This document shows, one piece after another, positions 44,638 through 55,930 of a DNA stretch of 60,000 nt. The translations under genes were made by a program, and so were the position numbers. Source of the stretch: Cryptomeria japonica (Eukaryota > Streptophyta > Pinopsida > Cupressales > Cupressaceae). Numbering within the stretch: the first letter of the stretch is position 1; each line of letters opens with the position of its first letter. The DNA lies in NCBI RefSeq assembly GCF_030272615.1, contig NC_081406.1:260515386-260575385 (forward strand). The letters are read 5' to 3'. The notes beneath the pieces were generated by a model, which saw only the letters and a list, made by a program, of their open reading frames with translations, did no database searches and had not been told where the DNA came from.

Positions 44638-45212
44638 GTGATAAATTCTTGTAAGTTTGGTACCGGTGTTGTGTCTGCATTATCAAGGAATGATAAAGGT
44701 GCAAACAAGAGAATACATCATTTGGCATTGTGTTTGAGCAGACATTGGTGTGTTGTAGGGAAGACAAATGTGCTTAACCAGAACTATCATCAGGCATTTG
44801 CAGATGCTATTATTTCAGTTCATTTGATTTCAGATTGTTGTTCGAATATTTTGTAAGTTGGTGAGACTTCCTTGTAAGGTACTGAACCTTCCTTGAGGGT
44901 TGTAGCCTTCCAAGTTATTGTATTTTGAGCAATGAGCTCTAGGAAATGAGCCTAAATGCATGTGCATTCCCCATTGTAATTATTTTCACATACTACTGCA
45001 AAGTATCATCTTATTATGGGCAGGTTCCCATGATGGTTTTTCCCTTAACCGGGTTTTCCACGTCAAAATCTTGGTGTTGTGTGTTGTTCTATCAATTTCC
45101 CATCTTTATTGTTACTGCAGTTGATCAAATTTGTATTTGAGGTTAAGTTTTTTAATCTGGTAAAAACTGATTCACCCCACCTCTCAATTTTCCTTCATTG
45201 TTGTTGCCAACA
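44638..45212 (+). repeat. 3' LTR of element C, second part
   Basis: Resumes at the base after the AATAG duplication (44633-44637) and ends GCCAACA at 45212. It holds the shared module (about 45027-45085) and the C-tract. With 27848-28655 the LTR is about 1,383 bp. Confidence 0.9.
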
Positions 45213-45217
45213 CTAAG

Positions 45218-45550
45218 TACACGCATGAACGTCCCAAACACTTTCCAAAATCCGTGCAACATAAATCATCAATTTTGGAGTAACACAAACCAGAAATCAC
45301 AAATCTACAATATAGAACTAACAAAAAAAAAACCATCACACCAGATCACATAACTTGACCAAATCATCTTCTGAAACATTGAAACTCATACTAAATCAAC
45401 TAGAGATAAGCATCTCAAAACCCATTAAATCGCATCAACATATTTGCAATCAAACCAACTCAACTCTCTACAATACACATATTCTCTACAACATAGGAAT
45501 ATGTTGACATCAATGACAACAACACAACCCAACAACTCTAGTATCCAACA
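45218..45550 (-). repeat. 5' LTR of element B, U3 start (displaced by element C)
   Basis: The minus strand begins TGTTGGATAC at 45550 and matches the start of element C's LTR (shared TGTTGTTGTCATTGATGTCA). Completes the LTR left at 8634-9647. Confidence 0.85.
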
Positions 45551-45602
45551 CAAACTTAATACTTTATTATTTTATGTTGCCATCAATGACAAAGGGGGAG
45601 AA
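45551..45602 (+). other. Element I internal remnant with polypurine tract
   Basis: 52 bases between the edge of element B and the element I LTR. AAAGGGGGAGAA at 45591-45602 abuts TGTTGACC. B therefore inserted just upstream of I's 3' LTR; the rest of I should lie left of the window. CAAAC (45551-45555) would be B's right target duplication. Confidence 0.65.
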
Positions 45603-46465
45603 TGTTGACCTATTTTCATTGATGCCATTGATGTAGTTAGGTTTGGAATGTATGTTTTGGTTTGGTTTGGTAGTTTGTTTTAGTATATGTTATTGGTCCA
45701 CTTCTTTTTGTTCCTTTATTGTACATTGTATGTATGCTTCATGTAGTTTTGAGCTCTGGTATCTACTTCACCAAAAGGCATTTTGGGTTTGGTCCCATCT
45801 TGATACAATGAAGGCAAAATTTACAAGGTGAATTTGGATCTGGTCCCATCCGGATATGTTTGAGGCATATTTTACAAAGTATTTTGGAATCAAGATTGAA
45901 GCCAACATCTCATGAAGATATTTTTTTGTAGTGTGTGTATGCATTTTGGTCTCATCCCTTCTCTAATTGAGCTAACTTACTATAATATTTGGTGCGGATA
46001 TATATAACCATTAGTTTTGCAAGTTAGAGATATAGTTGTTAAAAAATAGCTAATGTGTACACATTGTATATGCAAAAAGCTTTGTGGATGTGAATGTTGT
46101 TAAACAATGTATGTACAATGGATGCAAAAGTAGTTTGTGTACTTCAATGGAACGATAATTCATGCATATGTGAAATGCAACTCTAACAGTTCAATTCTAT
46201 ATTTTGGCTATAAGCCTATCATCTGACAATTATCCATCCCTTATACTATGTAACCAGTTACATATTACACTATACTTAAGAGATCACTCTCTCCATGGTT
46301 TTTCCCATGTTGGATTTTCCATGTATAAATCTAGTGTTATGTGTTTTATGTTAATTTCCTTTACTGCATTTAAATTATGTTATGTGATTGGTTGGTTAGA
46401 AGTTTTAATAAGTTCAATGGTATAATGATTCACCCTTCCCCTCTCAATATTATGGATATTCAACA
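45603..46465 (+). repeat. 3' LTR of element I
   Basis: 863 bp, TGTTGACC to TTCAACA. Contains the shared module (CCATGG, TTTTTCCC, about 46295-46345) and TGATTCACCC with CCTCTC near its end. No internal coding part remains here. Confidence 0.8.
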
Positions 46466-47056
46466 AGACCTATGTTACTAGGGTACTTCATTTTTTATTT
46501 TATGGAAATTTACATGTGATCTCCTATTAATATTAAGGGGGAGTGTTAGAACTTAATGTTATTAGGGGTCACATCCTTATAAAATTCACATATAATGTTC
46601 TAATATAAGGTTATAAAACCTATCTATTGTATGCTTTATAAACATATCCTATTTGAAATAATCTAATAATTATTAGATTATTAATTATTTGTGAATGAGA
46701 GTCATTGAAAAGGTATGACTAGCAAAGTCACCACTCCAATATTTAAGGAAGTTCTCTCTCATTTGAGAGGTGTGTGTATTTGGAGTTTTATGGTGAGTTG
46801 TACCACTATGAAAGAGAGGTATTATTAGTCATGTGGAAGTATTGGAGGAGTGTGTTCAAGTTCTAGTCTATTTTATGATAGACTACATTTGTAATTATTT
46901 TAATAAAATAATGCTTTATGGGGTTTTTCATCCGAAAGGGTGTTCCCCATGTATATCTTGTGTAATGTGTTAATTTATGGTTGCATGATTCTTAATGCAC
47001 GTTTATTTTATATCTTGTTTATAATGATACGTATCCTAAAATCCTAATTTCTAACA
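46466..47056 (+). repeat. Element J internal remnant and 3' LTR
   Basis: 46466-46543 is a short internal end with the polypurine tract AAGGGGGAG (46535-46543). The LTR runs from TGTTAGAAC (46544) to TTCTAACA (47056), 513 bp, shorter and different from the other LTRs. Element I interrupts J just before this LTR. Confidence 0.72.
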
Positions 47057-49489
47057 TATATACATATATATATACAAGTATGACTTTAAGTGTAGTTAAT
47101 GCTTACAGGTTTTTAATGCATAAAAACCCAATCAAGTTTCTAACAAATAAAATCTTGATCTGGTTTTATTGAATTAAAAGAATGAATAATTTTTTATATG
47201 TACGTGTTAAGGCTTGTAATTAGGATTGGATGGTAAGGCTAAGGTTTGGGAGCTTCGTTTCCCTCCTTTTTAGGTGTTTATTCTTCAAATCTAGTTTTTC
47301 AACTTCCTTGTCATCAAGTTTACATTTTATTAAGTGAGTATTTGTAAAATTGCCACCATAATTTCAAACATCTTTTGAGCTTTCTAACCATATAATTTTT
47401 TTATCTATTTGAGCAACATTAACATATTAATTTTTAATCTTTTACTAATGTCTCCAGAGTTCTCAAAGACATATATATGTACTATTTTTTAATAAATGTT
47501 TAACTACTCATCCTTCAATTTGAAATAAATTATATATTATTGTTCTACACTTAATTATTTATACTAAAAAAATTAAATTTTTAATTATTTTGGTGCAAGT
47601 TATATGATGTGCACAAATAGGTACCTGATTTTCAAGATGTGTCCACTTTGAAAAATCATAAATAAAAAATATTAACAAAATAATACACAACTTCTAGTAC
47701 TCACTCTTAACTAAAGGATTTTTCAAAATACTAAATACAACTATAATTTTTTTATGCTCACACCAGACACTACGCAGTTATGTTTTGCTGAAAAATAGGA
47801 ACACTTTTGTGTGCGTGACAGATTTGACCCCCTTAATCTTATCCATTTTTGAAAAAACTTTAGTAGTTTGGAAACTAGACTCAGAATACTACAATTCTTT
47901 TTGTTTTGGTATCTTCAAATTTTGATTGGTCAAGTCTCAAATTGCTCCTCCAAGTTCATGTTTAGCTGATTTTAGAAGAAAAAAAGTGGCCACTTATACC
48001 CCATTTTTTGTTCACCAACTTGGTGCACTTACCCATATTTGACTAGAAAGATGAAGTTGCAATACTATAAGTAGTTGAAATATTGGTTTGTGGCTTCTAG
48101 AAAAGAAGAGGAATTTGATTTCTAAATAAAATTTTATGATATAAAAGTCCTATCATGGGAATTCAATATCAAAGATAAAATTTTTGTGCCAACATCTACA
48201 TGAGACACTCTAAGTTCTTTAAATTGAACCAATACCTTCCATGTTATAAATTTGATCATCTATACTCAAAACTCCATATTTATGGTTTCCAACCTATATA
48301 GTTTGTGCAATGGCCCTCTATCTTTTGGTGGCAAACTATCTCATGGATCACAAATATTATATTTATCCATTTCATATGATTCCTTCAATTCATATTATCA
48401 AATAATCCATCGATCTTGTCTTTATAATATAGGTAAATTTTCTTTCTTTGGGAACTAGTGATGTTCCAAATCACTACTTTAGCAATCACCATGATTTAAA
48501 GAACCCATTTTACATTGAAGAGGCTTCTAAGAATTTGAATTCTTGATCTCCTAGTTAAAATTACTTGAATTTCTTTAAATTTCTCTAAATTATTGTATAC
48601 CTTTACAATACTCTTAACATCTTTCATTTTAAATTCTATTAAAAAAATTTAGAAGATACTTTTGAAATCTTGTCGTATTACTCTTGTAGAACCATAGTCT
48701 TCATTGTGTACCTTTACAATATTCTTTAAACCATCTTCCACAATTTAAATTCTATTAATTTTTTTTAGAAGATACATTTGAAATCTTATACCTTTAAAAC
48801 ATTCCTAACATCTTTCTTATACTTTAAAATACTCTTAACATCTTTCAATATAAAGACATATTTGAAGCCAACACAACGTCCACATGTACCAAGTAACATG
48901 CAATCACTAGTGTGCAAAAGACATTAACATGTATTGTGAGCCTAAGCTAACAATAAATTTATCGATAAAAAGGATATTAAAAATCTTAAAACCTCACTAC
49001 ATAATGCATATGGGATAAAAGAAATCCCAAAAATAGCTACATGGTCCTCAAGTAGGCCCACTCGTAGCCTTATAGACATTGGCAGACCATTTGTAGATTC
49101 ATAAACATTGGCAAAGATGGTAAAACCCTAAACAAATATTTTTAATGGAGACTTTATAAACTTGGTTCAAAATCAATAAATCAACCGATCAAAATTTTTT
49201 AATATTGTTGTCATGCCATGAGGGATAAATGTCCATAGGAAACAAGGAACCCATCAGCTTAAAAAATTGTTTACCTTGATTGTAACAAAAGAGGTTTTAG
49301 TTTGAGAAGTGATGGGACCTTGTATGTTCTTAGCATCTTAAAATTTAAGAGAGATATAGCTCTATATGGTGAGGGTTATGTCTTTGCTATTTCTTTGTAT
49401 TGTGTTTTTCTCCTTGTCATACCATATTTATTGTGGGATTTCTTTCTTTTTAATGAACTCAACCAACCTCCATTTAGTATTTGATGTTG
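47057..49489. other. AT-rich stretch with no recognised gene
   Basis: 2.4 kb of AT-rich sequence. ORFs are all short and without similarity that I can see. The only structure is a local, diverged duplication of about 110-bp period at 48600-48860 (blocks with CCTTTACAATA, AAATTCTATTAA, TTTAGAAGATAC and GAAATCTT). It could be old transposon sequence or unique spacer. Confidence 0.5.
48600..48860. repeat. Diverged tandem duplication, about 110 bp period
   Basis: CCTTTACAATACTC at about 48600 and CCTTTACAATATTC at about 48710 each lead to AAATTCTATTAA, TTTAGAAGATAC and TTTGAAATCTT. A third partial block (TCTTAACATCTTTC) follows to 48860. Confidence 0.6.
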
Positions 49490-49599
49490 GTGTTTGAGCT
49501 TTGGCAATAGGCAATCATGGCACACTTGAACAAATGGCCTTGCAAGTTTTTTCCAAAGGTATTTCATGAGGTATGTCTTCTAGTATCCCTAATGTTGTC

Positions 49600-50400
49600 T
49601 TTCCTACCCAAGACTTTGATAATGCATGCAAATGGCTTCAGAAATATACCTTGATAAGATACTTTGTGGGTAGGGTTACACTTGAAAGCATGTTTCATGA
49701 TTAGGTCCCTAAAGCCCGGGCCCCTCATGGCATCCGACTTGATGGCGTCCAAAATCTTACCAAGGGTTTTTTTATGTTTCACTTTTCCAATCCCACCCAT
49801 GTTGAAGGTCTCCTTCGTCATGGGCCCTAGTTTGTTTGGTCTTCCTTGCTTGTTTTTCAGCCATGGTCAGAAGACTTTACTATCTTAGATGACAAAAAGC
49901 TCAAGGTCTTGGTTTGGCTTGAGTTTCCTAGTCTCCTCTTTCCTTGTTGGTCGTTATTGCAAACCATTGTCTAATCTATTGGTAAGGTGGTTTACATGGA
50001 ACCAAAATGTTATTTTAATGCTCAACCCCAAAAAAGGATTTATATGGATGTTGAATTGTCTCAAGACCTCAAAGAGACTGTTGAGATTCAAATAGGAGGT
50101 CAATGCTACTCACACTGAGTTCTCTATCTTAACCTTCCTAATAATTGATATCGGTGTCAATCCTCTACTCATAAGATTAAAGATTACCCTCTGGTTACCC
50201 CAAGGACTAAAATATTTCTCAAGGAGTCTTCCCCTTTGCGCTTCTTTGAGGCTACTAAGAATGCAAATAGGTGGACTACAATGGTTTGGAAAGGGAAAAG
50301 TTATTTGATTGCTTCTCAGAAGCAACCTAATTCTACTTCTATGTAGCTGCAATAGGAGTCAATGTCGGTTCAACCCACAACTCTGCCATTGGTGCAAACT
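49600..50400 (+). pseudogene. Element K ORF1 (DUF4283 and zinc knuckle)
   Basis: A plus-strand frame with a few stops reads WLQKYTLIRYFVGRVTLE, GFFMFHFSNPTHVEGLLRHG, then LVFQPWSEDF, LKVLVWLEFPSLLF, GKVVYMEP and RIYMDVELSQDL. This is the DUF4283 pattern of plant LINE ORF1 proteins, which bind RNA. About 50 residues later YRCQSSTHKIKDYP is a decayed CCHC knuckle whose last Cys has become Tyr (50149-50190). At least four stops. Confidence 0.78.
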
Positions 50401-50869
50401 ACTTTAAACCTTCATTCTTAGGGGAAAGTTTCAACTACCAAGGATGTTTCCATCCTTACATGGGTTTGTACTCCTCAGGATGCCTCATTTTTTTTAGTTC
50501 AACCATCTTCATTACGTCACTCTCATATCCCTTCTAGGAGAGAGACAAATGGTAATGAGATTCTAGAAAAATGCAGGGTCGCCACTAGGGATTCCTACCC
50601 TAGTTTTTGACCAACTTCTGATTTCTTGCAGAATAAATTCTCCTCTCTTAAGGATGGGGATGACATGCAAGATTTTGAATCATGAGTTGTATCTTATTGA
50701 ATGTCTAAGGTCTAACTAACCTTGCCAAGAAGTATTTTATGCGGGATACTCGACAGAAATTCCCTAGCATTAAAAACTTTTATCTTTAGGAGAATAAAAT
50801 TGCAGCTTTCATGTTGGTTGTTGCATGTCATGTAATTTGGCCAAATAGCCTAGTTTTTGCTTCAAATCA

Positions 50870-53585
50870 TGATTCTAGTCTAGGAGGTGTCCTCACCCTC
50901 ATCTCGCCATGCTAGCATTCCTCTATTCTAGACCATGGTTTGGATCCCACTAAATGGCATGTGTGGGTCCTCATGTCAATTGATAATTATTCTTTTGGGA
51001 TCATTGATGTTTACTCTCCCAATGATTTTGTTGAAAGATCTCATCTGTGGTACTGGGTAGTTGAGTCTCTTCCACCTGCCACTTGGGTTTTGTAAGAAGG
51101 TTTTAATATGGTGGAGGTGGCCTCTGATAAGGAAGGGTTACTACCTTTTCATTGGATAGCTGATGAAAGAGAGGCATGATTTTATATGCACAATAAATTG
51201 GGCCTTTTCGACCCCAATACCGACTGTCATCGTCCTCAAGGTGTCTGACACACTTGGAGTAATTTTAGGGCTAGTTCTAACAAAAAATTTAAATGCCTTG
51301 ATCATGCCATGATATTAGCTCAATCCTTCTTTCCTTTTGGGGAAAACCAAGATCTTCCTATTTTACCTCTCCCCGAGGTTACTTTATCAGACCACTATCC
51401 CATTAAGTTCAACATTGAATGGCAAGTGGGTCAAGTATGACCATAAAAAAAAAATTAACTTTTTTGTTGAGTCACCCACCCATGGTGGCCAACATTCAAA
51501 GGGTTTGGAATCTTAAGAGTCAACCCACTCAGCTCTCTGGCTAGTTTACATGGTGGAATAATGTCATCTAATGCATGGCTCATTTTCTCTGCATTTATAA
51601 CAAGCAATTGGCCATGCATTGATAGCGGGCCTATGAGGCAACCATCATGGATTTTTATAATGCCACTAAGGCTTTGGCTCTCAACCCTTTTTGTTTTGAG
51701 TTGTAGGTTCAAGTTGCCTAGCTTTGTCAATAGAAACAAATTACAAATAACTATGCTACGTGTGGAGCTCAAATTAAAGCTAGATTGCACTAGTTCAAAG
51801 TCCCCAAAGAGTTTTGCTTAGCTCTTAGGGTGCATCTCTCCTCACTGGGTATCAAAAGAATTAAGGATAGTCACACGATACTCTCTAACCTATTGGATAT
51901 TGTTCAAGCTTTTGTTACACATTATGAGAAGGTGTTCACAACAAGAAGAAATTCCCTTGAAAGAGACCAAGCTTTACAAGAATGTTTCTCTATCGTGCCT
52001 TCACATCTTTGTGATTCTTAAAAGGTTTTTTTTGATCAATTGCTTACCCTTTGAGATCTCAAGGAGGATGTATTTTCCATGGTAGATGATAAAAGTACCA
52101 AGTTGTGATGGCTTCCCTTGAAAATTTTACAAGGCTTTGTGGATATATGTTGGCCCTAACATTCATCGAGTTTACTCAAAGATTTTCATTTAGACTCCCT
52201 TGGTCAGCTTATCAATAAGGGAAACATTAAATTCATTCCTAAGGTTGGAGATCTGGAGGATATTTGCATTTGGTGCCCCATTACTTTTCTCAATATCTCT
52301 TACAAATAATTGCTAAGGCCTTAGCTCTCAATATTTGTCACCTTCTTTCATAGATAACTTTCCCCTGAAAAAATTGGTTTTATTAAATCCATATTTATCC
52401 TAGATAATATCATTGTTGTCTAGGAAGGCATGGAATGGGCTTATTTCTCTAAGCAAAATGCCAGTTTTTAAAAGTTGATTTTGTTAAAGCTTATGATCGC
52501 ATCGAATGACCCTTTATCCTTGCAATGCTAAAAGCCCTAGTGTTTGGTCCTCGTTTCATTCAATCTATGCATTTATGTATGCTTTTCGAAAATGCTTCTA
52601 CCTACATCACCATTAATGGGCATCGGTCCTCATCTTTAGGCCTTTTTAGGTCCATTCACCAGGGATGCCCTTTGGCCTCCTCCTTGTATGTTTTGACTAT
52701 TGAGGGTTTTGGCTACCTTCTTTCTTCTACCATTTTAGTCAGGCATGTTAAGGGCATTTCCCTAACCGAGTCATTTTCTTAGTTGGTCAATTTCAATTTT
52801 ATTGATGATTATTTTGTGATCGAAGATGAGCATAATGTTTAGATGACCATTCAATGCCTTGACACCTTTTGTGTAGCATCGGGTTTGACGATTTGATAGC
52901 ACAAGACTTAGTGTTATAGACAATCCTTTCTCCCAACTCCTTCTTGGATTTTCCAATATGGGTGGAAATCGATTCAACATGGGGAAATCTTTCAATCTTT
53001 GGGCATTCCTTTAGTCTTTTAGGAATTTTTTATTGAGATCTATAATATATTTCTTCACCATATTGTGAAGAAACTTGTCGTTTGGATTACCAAGTCATTT
53101 TCGTTGGTTGGTAAATTCCAGATTTGCTCTAATATTTTGGTCGGTACCCATGTTTATTATTTCTCTTGCTGGGCTCCTTCTAAGGCCTCTTACAACAAGT
53201 TGGAAAAGCTCTTGCAAGACTTTTTCTGGGCTTCTGAAGCTGACCACCATGATTTTCATTGGGTTGCCTGGGATTGTTGTTGTCTTCCTAGGGAGTCTAG
53301 AGGTCTTGGTTTTCTTTCAACCTAGAAACAAGGTCTTGCCTTGTGTGCCAAATTATTTGCATTGTTTTGAGCAATGAAGCATGGAAAAAATTCCTTAGGC
53401 ATTACATTGCTTTAGGTTATCCAGCTCATAGGCCAACCTAGAAGGGGATTGATTTCCAAACCCTCCTAGTTATGACAGAAGTCATTCAAATCCAGTGGAC
53501 TTGTGGCTAAGAGCATTTGGCAGGCTTGGGAAGCCATCAAACCTTGGGTCCATTGGGATGGGGCTAGTTTCATAAATGGCCTCTC
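50870..53585 (+). pseudogene. Element K ORF2 (endonuclease and reverse transcriptase)
   Basis: The endonuclease part has GGVLTLISP-like sequence near 50885, IIDVYSPND (about 51001) and the C-terminal LSDHYPIKFN (51383-51412), the conserved SDH of AP-type endonucleases. RT part: VDFVKAYDRIE then a TGA where the family has Trp (about 52510), SIHQGCPLASSLY (about 52652-52690), and FIDDYFV (52798-52818), a variant of the catalytic FADD. A later open stretch (53065-53325) with VGKFQICSNILVGTHVYYFS and SCWAP matches the typical ORF2 segment after RT. Many stops; inactive. Confidence 0.82.
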
Positions 53586-55245
53586 TGTAGTGCCCCTACC
53601 CTAGTCAGCTTTGTAAAACCAGTTTGACCTTGGTTGACTTTTTATGTGCCATTCTTGAATGGTTGATTTACCATTATGTAATGTTGTAGTCAGATATTAT
53701 GATTATTGTGTGTACCTGTTAATGTGCTTTCGCATCGATTCTTATGTAAGTTTAATTGTTCTCCTAATTCTTGTTATTAATCTTGAGCTAACACCTTCAT
53801 TTAAATATATATATGTATATATGCTTGTGTGACTCCTAGTTGCAGGAGATTGCAAGTATAGTACCGCCTAGGTACGAGGTTCATCTTCACCTGGATTCGC
53901 AGGGTTGAGTATACCTCTTTTGTCCTTAGAATTTGGGTCAAGTGGTCATAAAACCCTCATTTTACCCTAGCCATGCTCAAGTGAGCGTCGTCTGTGGTCT
54001 GTCAGTTTACCTTTTCATTTGGGTTTGTGGGTCATGTATTTGGTTGGCTTTTTTGGGTTGTGTGCTTGGCGTGTGGTAAAACTGAGTATTTAATCCTAAG
54101 TAGTTATTTTGATTTAATTTGTTCATTTACGCATTAGTAATTAAGAAACTAAAGTAAATAGGTTTCTTTTATATAATTAATCATTAATTAAAAATTGCTC
54201 TATTCATGTTTATAGCAAGTTTAATTTAATGGTTAATTTTAGAATAATGAATTTATTCAGTTTATGCATTTTGAAAGGGAAGATTTAAATTTATTCGAAA
54301 TAGAAATAATTTAATCCCTTTTGCTTTTTGGAATAGAAAGGTTAATTTTAATTATTTAAGAAAATCAATTTTAATTTGAAAAGCAAGTTTAATTTTTATA
54401 TATTTGATATAGTGTGAAAGATTGATTTTGGGATTTTATTTTAATTACAAATGTTTTACCCTCATTAATATTGTGAAATATAAATGTTAGATTTGTTAAT
54501 ATTGAGAAAATTAAAATTAAATAAGGGAGAGAAGCATTTTGATTTTTAATTAGAAAAGCAAGTTTAGATTATTTGAAGAGTTGAAAATAATGATTTTTCA
54601 TTCCATTTAAAAGATGTTTAAATTCAAAAATATGGGATAGGTCAAACATTCTTCCATTTACCCTAGGGTTTAAAAAATATTTTTGGGAGATTATTTTTGG
54701 AGAGCATTTTTGAAAATATTTTTGGAAAAAGATTTTTTGAGGAGATTTGGGCATTTTTGGGAAGGAAGGATTTCTTGAGTTGTAGGTTGGGGTCTTCATC
54801 AAATCTTTTCCAGGAATGCTTATTGACGTAGGAATTTGTTTATCAATTTGGTTATTTGTTTTGTTAAAAAAAATAGGTTTGGATGTTCTTCATGCAGTTT
54901 TGTTTTAAACCCTCCTTTGAATGCCCTCAAGATTAAGATTCATAGTGGAAAGTAGTTAAAGATTGGCTGATTGTTTGAATCATTGTTTGGGAAATGATCT
55001 TCTTATGCCCAAAATTTGCTTATTTGGATTAGTTATTCAACGAATTTTGTGTATTTGGAAAACCAAGATTATTTTGGAAAAATCTTCAATATTTGTTGTT
55101 CTTGTTCATTCTGAAAATTTAATTTAGTCTTTGTGAGACTGTATATTATTTAGAATCCGAGGTTTTATTTAGTTTTAATTATTTTCTTGGTTTTAATAAG
55201 ATAAATAAATTAAAACGAAGTTTTTTAATTTTAAAATCCATTTTT

Positions 55246-55455
55246 TGGCGGATTAGGGTTGGAGGGCAGAGGAGTCAAGGGCTCTACCCGTGCCCTCATC
55301 CTCACGAGTTGATGCAGGGCCAAGACCACTTTGTGGCCACAAGGATCCCTGCATCCACAGTGGCCGCAGGGCAAACCCTGCATCCACAGTGTGGCCGCGG
55401 GGGAGCTACGGTTGTTTCCACCTCTCCCGTGAAGAAAGGTGGGCCCCATAGTGGT
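55246..55455. other. GC-rich island inside the AT-rich region
   Basis: About 210 bp markedly richer in G+C than everything around it. Contains a near-duplicate of CCCTGCATCCACAGTGGCCG (at about 55348-55367 and 55376-55397, the second with an extra GT). No credible ORF. Confidence 0.6.
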
Positions 55456-55550
55456 TTCCCCATTTTTTTTAAATTTTTTTTTGTTTTTTAAATATAACCT
55501 GTTTTATGTAAAGTTTGTTTTAATAGATTTTCTTTTAATAATTATTAAAT

Positions 55551-55742
55551 ATTATTAATATATATTTTATTAATGTAGATTAATATATGTATGTTAATTA
55601 ATATTTAATTTGAAATCTGTGTAAAATAGATTATTATTAATATATATTTTATTAATGGAGATTAATATATATATATTAATTAATATCAAATTTGAAATTT
55701 GTGTGTTATAAATTATTATTAATATATATTTTATTAATGGGA

Positions 55743-55817
<75 letters not shown>

Positions 55818-55930
55818 TTAATATCTAATTTGAAAATTGTGTATTATTAAATTATTAATTGCTTATATTTTATTAATCATGGATTAATAAATATATATTA
55901 ATTAATATTTAATTTTTGGAATCTATTTTA
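55551..55930. repeat. 82-bp tandem repeat, four copies
   Basis: Copies start with ATTATTAATA or near it at 55551, 55633, 55715 and 55851. Each has TATATTTTATTAAT, then a TTAATTAATAT block, then TAATTTGAAAT or a variant. Spacing is 82, 82 and 136; the extra 54 bp in the third is TA expansion. Confidence 0.8.
55746..55814. repeat. TA dinucleotide microsatellite, 69 bp
   Basis: An uninterrupted alternation of T and A lying inside the third 82-bp unit, at the place where its neighbours carry only a short TATATATATA. Confidence 0.95.

Larger units (their letters stand above)
9648..45212 (+). mobile_element. Element C: Ty1/copia retrotransposon enlarged by nested insertions
   Basis: 5' LTR 9648-11005; primer site 11008-11019; gag-protease-integrase-RT part 11062-14002; RT/RNase H part 19583-20585; RNase H end 27285-27539; polypurine tract 27836-27847; 3' LTR 27848-28655 plus 44638-45212. 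Target duplication CTAAG is exact on both sides (9643-9647 and 45213-45217). It is split three times: by D (TSD AGACT), E (GAGCT/GAGCC) and F (AATAG). Without the insertions the element is about 7.4 kb, a normal copia size. It inserted into the LTR of a relative, element B. Confidence 0.9.
49490..53585 (+). mobile_element. Element K: degraded plant LINE (L1-type non-LTR retrotransposon)
   Basis: Two ORF remnants in the standard LINE order: ORF1 with a DUF4283-like domain and zinc knuckle, ORF2 with endonuclease, RT and a C-terminal region. No poly-A tail is seen; the sequence stops being LINE-like at 53585 where a different repeat seems to begin. Stops and shifts in every part make it long dead. 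Confidence 0.85.

Noticed and set aside
47057-49489. A host gene in the right-hand AT-rich spacer
   Set aside because: No ORF over about 70 codons with plausible composition, and no exon-like similarity could be recognised.
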